From contig PWMO01000338.1 in NCBI GenBank assembly GCA_003558175.1, forward strand, positions 1-5,552: a stretch of 5,552 bases of DNA, given 5' to 3'. The position numbers and the translations under genes are program-made. Source of the DNA: Spirochaetaceae bacterium (GTDB lineage Bacteria > Spirochaetota > Spirochaetia > DSM-27196 > PWMO01). The notes below the pieces were generated by a model, which saw only the letters and a program-made list of their open reading frames with translations, ran no database searches and was not told the origin of the DNA. This document shows positions 1 through 5,552 of this stretch, one piece after another. The first letter of the stretch is position 1. The number at the start of each line of letters is the position of its first letter.

Positions 1-161
1 AAGCGGCGATGCTCCACACCGAGTTCAGCTTCGAGCTTGGAACCATCATACAGGCGGTCATCTTCTTCATGATCACCGCTCGCGTGGTACTGCCGCAAAT
101 CCGTCGCGCAAGAGGCGATGGATTGACTGCGCCGGCACCGCGTACGGAGGCCGGCCGGTGA
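1..161 (+). CDS. ABC transporter permease, C-terminal end (partial, NupP/YufP-like)
   Basis: This is the last ~53 codons of a gene that begins before the window. The frame starts at base 3 and ends at the TGA at 159-161. The visible protein has a hydrophobic helix (GTIIQAVIFFMITARVVL) followed by a basic, Pro/Arg-rich cytoplasmic tail. That is the usual end of the longer permease in BPD_transp_2-type simple-sugar or nucleoside importers, where a segment like 'IIQAxIxFF' closes the last membrane span. The family call depends mostly on context: the next gene is clearly the partner permease, and the TGA overlaps its GTG start by four bases (GTGA). In known clusters of this type (NupOPQ, PnrABCDE) the longer P-type permease precedes the shorter Q-type. 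Too little of the protein is visible to assign a substrate. The reading frame is secure; the family is likely. Confidence 0.75.
   Translation, partial: AAMLHTEFSFELGTIIQAVIFFMITARVVLPQIRRARGDGLTAPAPRTEAGR
144..150 (+). promoter_or_regulatory. Ribosome binding site for the second permease
   Basis: GGAGG at 146-150 lies seven bases before the GTG at 158, which is ideal spacing. It sits inside the last codons of the upstream permease gene. It favours GTG 158 over the in-frame ATG at 182, whose nearest purine run (GGAG) is only three bases away. Confidence 0.75.
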
Positions 162-1060
162 TATTCAACGCTGTGGAGATCATGACGCCAATTCTGCTGG
201 CGGCGCTCGGCGGGCTGTTTGCCGAACTGTCGGGCGTGTTGAATATCGCGCTTGAGGGACTCATTCTGACCGGGGCGTTTGCCGGCATTCTGGCGGCCGC
301 GGCAACCAACAGCCTGCTGGCGGGTATTGCCGCCGGCGCAGCGGCCGGCGGACTCATGGCGGCGGTGTTTGTATTCTTCAGCATGCGATTGAAGGCCAAC
401 ATCTTCATAACCGGACTCGCCATCAACCTGTTTGCGGCCGGAGCGATCCCGTTCATTTCTACCTGGCTGTTTGGAACCAAGGGTGTGCTCCGCTTCCCCG
501 ATCTCAAGCGCCTGCCGCAGCTGTTCCGGAACACTTCTACCGGCATCGGCTTCATCGACGGGCTGCTTTTCGGGCACAGCGCAACGGTGTACCTCGCCTG
601 GCTGCTGGTCGCCGTCTCCGCGGTGTTCCTCTATCGCACTCCCTTTGGGCTTCGCCTACGCGCACTGGGAGCAAAGGAAGAGAGCGTCGTCATTGCCGGC
701 GTGAATGCCGCAGCGTACCGCCGTATGGCCATTCTGATCTCCGGCATTGCCGCCGGCATCGGTGGAGCTTCGATCTCGCTGCGTCTGGGCGTCTACCTGC
801 CGAACATCAGCGCCGGCCGCGGCTGGATCGCTCTGGTAGCGATCTACCTCGGATACCGCCACCCGATTGGCATTGCAGTGGCGGCGTTGCTGTTTGGCTT
901 TACCGAGAGCCTGGCGGGAGCGGCACAGGGAATGCTGGCGATTCCGGGGACGATACTGCTTGGTCTGCCCTACGCGATGACCGTCATAGCGATGATCATC
1001 TATTCCGCGCTGCGCTCACGAGGCCGGAAGCGACGCCGGCTCATAGACGCCCATTTCTGA
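158..1060 (+). CDS. ABC transporter inner-membrane permease, nucleoside/simple-sugar type (NupQ/YufQ-like)
   Basis: This is a 300-residue integral membrane permease of the BPD_transp_2 family, the group that includes the NupQ and RbsC-like subunits. It would pair with the upstream permease to form the channel of an ABC importer. The family's N-terminal signature is visible at residues 10-41: a TPILLAALGGLFAE segment, then NIALEG at 29-34. Further conserved parts are PFGLRLRALG at 162-171 (cytoplasmic loop contacting the ATPase), a Gly/Ala-rich SGIAAGIGGA helix at 195-204, and AGRGWIALVA at 219-228. Roughly eight hydrophobic segments can be seen, and the C-terminus is strongly basic (RSRGRKRRR, 286-294). 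The length fits the shorter, Q-type subunit. Start: GTG 158, chosen for its GGAGG and the GTGA overlap with the upstream stop. Relatives work with BMP/PnrA-type lipoproteins and import purine nucleosides; that substrate is inferred by family, and another sugar-containing solute is possible. Confidence 0.88.
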   Translation: MIFNAVEIMTPILLAALGGLFAELSGVLNIALEGLILTGAFAGILAAAATNSLLAGIAAGAAAGGLMAAVFVFFSMRLKANIFITGLAINLFAAGAIPFISTWLFGTKGVLRFPDLKRLPQLFRNTSTGIGFIDGLLFGHSATVYLAWLLVAVSAVFLYRTPFGLRLRALGAKEESVVIAGVNAAAYRRMAILISGIAAGIGGASISLRLGVYLPNISAGRGWIALVAIYLGYRHPIGIAVAALLFGFTESLAGAAQGMLAIPGTILLGLPYAMTVIAMIIYSALRSRGRKRRRLIDAHF

Positions 1061-1092
1061 CGCAGCGAAGGCGTACCAGCGGCTACCCCACG

Positions 1093-1114
1093 GCAGTGCG
1101 AAGCCGGGCGCTGC
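1093..1114 (+). other. Hairpin in the convergent permease/argH gap
   Basis: GCAGTGC (1093-1099) can pair with GCGCTGC (1108-1114) around an eight-base loop: seven pairs including one G-U wobble when read as + strand RNA, but an A-C mismatch in - strand RNA. It lies 32 bases past the permease stop and may help end that operon. No T-run follows on either strand, so it is not a canonical intrinsic terminator. The rest of the 85-base gap (1061-1145) shows no gene and no other strong structure. Confidence 0.25.
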
Positions 1115-1145
1115 AGCACTCCCTGTAGCACAGTCCCTTCAGCCG

Positions 1146-2510
1146 TTACAGCAAGGAGACGGCATGCCCGAAGAGTCGCTCGATCGCTCCGTCGGCGCGA
1201 CGCACGCGCTCCTGCAGCTCTCCCTCAATTGCCTCAAGCCGAGCTTCCGCCGCCGGGAGTCCAAGATTCCCCGGGGTTCCGCTTGCGGTGCGCAGTTTGA
1301 GTGCGGCAACCGGATCAACGGCAACAACATCATCCAGGCTGGATGCTACCTGGCGATACGCTTCGCGGAAAGGCACCCCCTTCTGGACCAGCGCAAACGC
1401 CTCGTCGGTGGCAAAGATCTCGGGAGTGCACGCCTTCGACAGGTTCTCCTGGTTCACCTGCACCGACTGCATCGTCAACCCCATCACTTCAAGGCAGCTT
1501 GCGGCTATATCGAGCCCCTGCAGCAGTGGCTGTTTGGTTTCCTGGAAGTCGCGGTTGTAGCCCGACGGCAGATTGCGAATCACATTCTTCAGCTGGGCAG
1601 AAAGCCCTGCGAGCACCGAGGCGCGCGCACGCGTCAGCTCGAGGGCATCAGGGTTCTTCTTCTGCGGCATAATGCTGCTACCGGTGCACATCTCCTGCGG
1701 CAGATCAAAATAACCGAACTCCGGCAGCGAGAACAGCATCAGGTCACAGGCCAGCTTCGATACCGTGGCAACCGCTCCCTCCGCCGCGTCGAGCGCCACT
1801 GACTCTATCTTGCCACGCGAATTGTTTACGTACAGTACATTGTTCTGCACCCGAGAAAAGCCGAGCAGCTCGGCGCTGTACTCACGGTCCAGAGGAAGGG
1901 GCACACCGTAACTGGCGGCCGCTCCCAGCGGAGACTGATCCACCAGGTCGTAGGCGTTCAGCAGCAGCTGCAGATCGTCGAGCAGCGATTCGGCGAAGGA
2001 GGCGGCCCACAATCCAACCGAGGACGGCATGGCCGTCTGCAGATGGGTACGACCCGGCATCGGAGTATCGCGGTGGCGCTCGGCGAAGCTCAACAGCGTG
2101 CCGGCCGCCTCAATCGCTGCTTCGCAGACCTCAGCGAGTTTGGCGCGGGTGTAGAGCCTGAGAGCGGTGAGCACCTGGTCGTTGCGTGACCGCCCGGTAT
2201 GAATTCTCTTACCCGCCTCCGCATGGTGCTCGGTGAGCCAGTTCTCAATTGCGGTGTGACAGTCTTCATCTGTGTCGGAGATTGTGAAGCCGTCTTTCAG
2301 GTCGATTTCTACGATGCGCGCCAGGCCGTGGGCGAGCTGCTCGAGCTCTTCGTTGCTGAGGAGGCCCACCGAAGCCAGCATTTTGGCGTGCGCAAGGCTC
2401 CCGGCGCAATCACAGCGCACCAGCCGCCGGTCAAGCAGATAGTCTTCACCAACCGTGAACCGTTGCACGATCTCATTGACGCGATACCCTTTCTGCCACA
2501 GTGTTGCCAT
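1146..2510 (-). CDS. argH: Argininosuccinate lyase
   Basis: ArgH splits argininosuccinate into arginine and fumarate, the last step of arginine synthesis, as a cytoplasmic homotetramer of the fumarase/aspartase superfamily. With the start at 2510 the protein has 454 residues, normal for the family. Visible motifs: DEDCHTAIE (about 81-89), HTGRSRNDQV (104-113), THLQ (155-158) with the conserved His156, and the superfamily signature GSSIMPQKKNPD (277-288), whose flexible loop carries the catalytic serine. The substrate-binding segment GYNRDFQETK is also present (about 317-326). The usual N-terminal 'LWGGRF' is replaced by LWQKGY followed by QRFTVG, a form I recall from Bacteroidetes-type ArgH. 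Start: the open frame extends to a TTG at 2549 and an ATG at 2522, but MATLWQKG matches family N-termini and GGTGGAG lies just before this ATG, though only 3 bases away. No argG or other arginine gene is visible; the upstream neighbour on the same strand is clpB. Confidence 0.96.
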   Translation of the reverse strand: MATLWQKGYRVNEIVQRFTVGEDYLLDRRLVRCDCAGSLAHAKMLASVGLLSNEELEQLAHGLARIVEIDLKDGFTISDTDEDCHTAIENWLTEHHAEAGKRIHTGRSRNDQVLTALRLYTRAKLAEVCEAAIEAAGTLLSFAERHRDTPMPGRTHLQTAMPSSVGLWAASFAESLLDDLQLLLNAYDLVDQSPLGAAASYGVPLPLDREYSAELLGFSRVQNNVLYVNNSRGKIESVALDAAEGAVATVSKLACDLMLFSLPEFGYFDLPQEMCTGSSIMPQKKNPDALELTRARASVLAGLSAQLKNVIRNLPSGYNRDFQETKQPLLQGLDIAASCLEVMGLTMQSVQVNQENLSKACTPEIFATDEAFALVQKGVPFREAYRQVASSLDDVVAVDPVAALKLRTASGTPGNLGLPAAEARLEAIEGELQERVRRADGAIERLFGHAVSLL

Positions 2511-2520
2511 ATTCTCCACC

Positions 2521-2549
2521 ATTCTACGGCAAATGCGTGCTCCAAACAA
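2521..2549 (-). promoter_or_regulatory. Candidate sigma-70-type promoter for argH
   Basis: On the - strand TTGTTT (2549-2544) and TAGAAT (2526-2521) are separated by exactly 17 bases. The -10 matches the consensus in 5 of 6 positions, the -35 in 3 of 6. Transcription would begin near 2514, leaving only three or four bases before the ATG at 2510, so this promoter would give an almost leaderless mRNA and would cut the purine-rich GGTGGAG. That is a point against it, or against the chosen start codon. Confidence 0.35.
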
Positions 2550-2561
2550 CTGCCAAACAAC
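2542..2561. repeat. Two 9-bp direct repeats between clpB and argH
   Basis: CCAAACAAC occurs at 2542-2550 and again at 2553-2561, an exact copy with an 11-bp period, close to one helical turn. Read on the - strand each is GTTGTTTGG. The clpB-proximal copy supplies the U-rich tail of the terminator-like hairpin; the argH-proximal copy supplies the TTGTTT of the candidate argH -35. No gene occupies this stretch. Confidence 0.8.
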
Positions 2562-2582
2562 GCGCTGCCGACCAGCCCCGCG
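2555..2582 (-). terminator. Candidate weak intrinsic terminator after clpB
   Basis: Read on the - strand, ten bases after the clpB stop, CGC (2582-2580) and GCTG (2576-2573) pair with CAGC (2567-2564) and GCG (2563-2561). This gives a seven-pair GC-rich stem with a GGG bulge and a five-base loop. TTGTTT (2560-2555) follows directly. The bulge and short, interrupted U-tract suggest partial termination, so some clpB transcripts may read through into argH. Confidence 0.4.
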
Positions 2583-2591
2583 ACAGGCGTG

Positions 2592-5192
<2,601 letters not shown>

Positions 5193-5201
5193 CGTTGCAT
5201 T

Positions 5202-5219
5202 CTCCTCGTACGCGAGAAA
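5202..5219 (-). promoter_or_regulatory. Hairpin covering the clpB ribosome binding site (possible RNA thermometer)
   Basis: In the clpB leader, UUUCUCG (5219-5213) can pair with CGAGGAG (5208-5202) around a CGUA tetraloop. That gives seven continuous pairs, two of them U-G wobbles. The right arm contains the clpB Shine-Dalgarno AGGAG (5206-5202). A further short pairing, CGUU (5221-5218) with AACG (5196-5193), can form next to the start codon, though it competes for the outer U bases of the inner stem. Short, wobble-containing stems over the ribosome binding site of a heat-shock gene are the hallmark of RNA thermometers. Pairing is seen in the sequence; thermosensing is inference. Confidence 0.4.
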
Positions 5220-5226
5220 CGTCCGC

Positions 5227-5254
5227 TTGTTTTTGCTGTATACTATAATATACT
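5227..5254 (+). promoter_or_regulatory. Candidate promoter for the DUF3783-like gene
   Basis: TTGTTT (5227-5232) and TATACT (5249-5254) are 16 bases apart on the + strand. A perfect TATAAT at 5244-5249 is an alternative -10 but has no -35-like hexamer at suitable distance. Either would overlap the clpB -10 on the opposite strand. The leader would be about 70 bases. A second, weaker option is TTGCCA (5290-5295), which is a good -35 but lacks a good -10 downstream. Confidence 0.3.
5238..5253. repeat. 16-bp AT-rich near-palindrome in the divergent promoter region
   Basis: GTATACTATAATATAC is its own reverse complement except for one of the eight base pairs. It is strikingly AT-rich against the surrounding GC-rich sequence. 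It carries -10-like hexamers on both strands: TATAAT (5244-5249) and part of TATACT (5249-5254) on +, and TATATT (5252-5247) on -. It may be a shared divergent -10 region, a regulator site, or both. Confidence 0.8.
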
Positions 5255-5275
5255 GTCGCTTGAAGCTGCATCCAA
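5247..5275 (-). promoter_or_regulatory. Candidate housekeeping-type promoter for clpB
   Basis: On the - strand TTGGAT (5275-5270) and TATATT (5252-5247) are 17 bases apart; the -10 matches 5 of 6 consensus positions, the -35 3 of 6. Transcription would begin near 5240 and give a leader of about 48 bases carrying the hairpin at 5202-5219. I see no CIRCE element (TTAGCACTC-N9-GAGTGCTAA) and no convincing sigma-32 type -10 (CCCCAT-like). Confidence 0.45.
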
Positions 5276-5302
5276 GCAAAACCACGCGTTTGCCACTTGG
5301 AT
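5270..5302. repeat. Imperfect inverted repeat overlapping the clpB -35
   Basis: ATCCAAG (5270-5276) and CTTGGAT (5296-5302) are exact inverted copies 19 bases apart. Inside them CAAA (5277-5280) can pair with TTTG (5289-5292), leaving a three-base bulge and an eight-base loop. The left arm coincides with the predicted clpB -35 (5270-5275), a good place for a repressor. In a + strand transcript it could instead fold as a leader hairpin. Confidence 0.5.
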
Positions 5303-5332
5303 CAACTCTTTTCTTAGTGTACTTTTAAGGCC

Positions 5333-5552
5333 ATGACTGAACGGCCGAAAGAACTGGACAACAAGGTAATAATCATGAACGGCTTCTCGTACGAGGAGAT
5401 CGACAAGATCATGCGGGCGGTAAAACCGCTCTTTGAGTCGCCGCGGGATCTCATTTTTGCCAAGACAACCGAGACGTCCGTCACTATGACGCTACAGGAT
5501 CTCATTGTCGACATATCGCAGGACCACGAGTATCTGAAGCAGAATCCACCCA
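5333..5552 (+). CDS. Small DUF3783-like protein of unknown function (partial, runs off the window)
   Basis: Seventy-three codons are visible from the ATG at 5333; the gene continues past the window edge. The segment KVIIMNGFSYEEIDKIMRAV (11-30), then a hydrophobic strand (DLIFAKTT, 39-46) and an acidic helix ending in DHEYLK (64-69), matches my memory of small DUF3783 proteins, which begin with a beta strand and an NGF-type turn. The family is uncharacterised, so no function is given. No signal peptide or membrane segment is visible, so the visible part looks cytoplasmic. Start: ATG 5333 keeps the first strand (KVIIM) whole, but its purine run TAAGG is only two bases away. The internal ATG at 5375 has AAGG at eight bases and could be an alternative. 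The gene is divergent from clpB, with promoter elements that appear to overlap. Confidence 0.75.
   Translation, partial: MTERPKELDNKVIIMNGFSYEEIDKIMRAVKPLFESPRDLIFAKTTETSVTMTLQDLIVDISQDHEYLKQNPP

Noticed and set aside
1164..1802. A 212-codon open frame on the + strand opposite argH
   Set aside because: It overlaps argH antisense, its product looks like low-complexity Arg/His/Leu-rich sequence with no domain, and no ribosome binding site stands out.
2511..2591. ArgR (ARG box) operator upstream of argH
   Set aside because: The 9-bp elements here are direct, not inverted, repeats and do not resemble the AT-rich TGAAT/ATTCA palindrome.
5193..5285. An upstream extension of clpB by 31 codons (to 5285)
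   Set aside because: The extra residues do not resemble any ClpB N-terminus, the extension would run through the predicted promoter, and a good AGGAG stands before the ATG at 5192.
5193..5332. CIRCE (HrcA) operator or sigma-32 promoter for clpB
   Set aside because: I searched both strands by eye and found neither the TTAGCACTC/GAGTGCTAA arms nor a CTTGAA-type -35 paired with a CCCCAT-like -10.

Overview
The window looks like ordinary chromosomal sequence from a moderately GC-rich bacterium. I see five protein-coding genes, no RNA genes, no mobile elements and no CRISPR. A free-living spirochaete (Spirochaeta-like) is my best guess. That rests on three weak lines: a DUF3783-type small protein next to clpB, a BMP/PnrA-type nucleoside or simple-sugar permease pair like the Treponema pnr cluster, and an argininosuccinate lyase whose N-terminus resembles the divergent form I recall from Bacteroidetes. 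This is an inference from remembered families, not a database result.

Layout. Bases 1-161 hold the C-terminal end of one ABC-transporter permease on the + strand. Its stop codon overlaps the GTG start of a second, complete permease (158-1060), so the two are translationally coupled members of one importer operon whose other parts (ATP-binding subunit, substrate-binding lipoprotein) would lie upstream. The operon ends at 1060. An 85-base convergent gap follows, holding one modest hairpin and no U-tract terminator. On the - strand, clpB (5192 down to 2592) is followed after 81 bases by argH (2510 down to 1146). That 81-base gap is structured: a GC hairpin with a short U-rich tail could be the clpB terminator, and a promoter-like TTGTTT-17-TAGAAT follows immediately. 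A 140-base divergent region (5193-5332) separates clpB from a + strand gene encoding a small DUF3783-like protein that runs off the window end.

Function. The permeases form the membrane channel of an importer for nucleosides or a related sugar-containing solute. ArgH makes arginine and fumarate in the last step of arginine synthesis. ClpB is a protein disaggregase of the heat-shock response. The DUF3783-like protein has no known function. No pathway links the clpB, argH and permease products.

The most interesting DNA is non-coding. The clpB/DUF3783 intergenic region has a near-perfect 16-bp AT-rich palindrome carrying -10-like hexamers on both strands, an inverted repeat overlapping the predicted clpB -35, and a hairpin that would bury the clpB ribosome binding site, as in RNA thermometers. 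I found no convincing evidence of an undescribed multi-gene system here.
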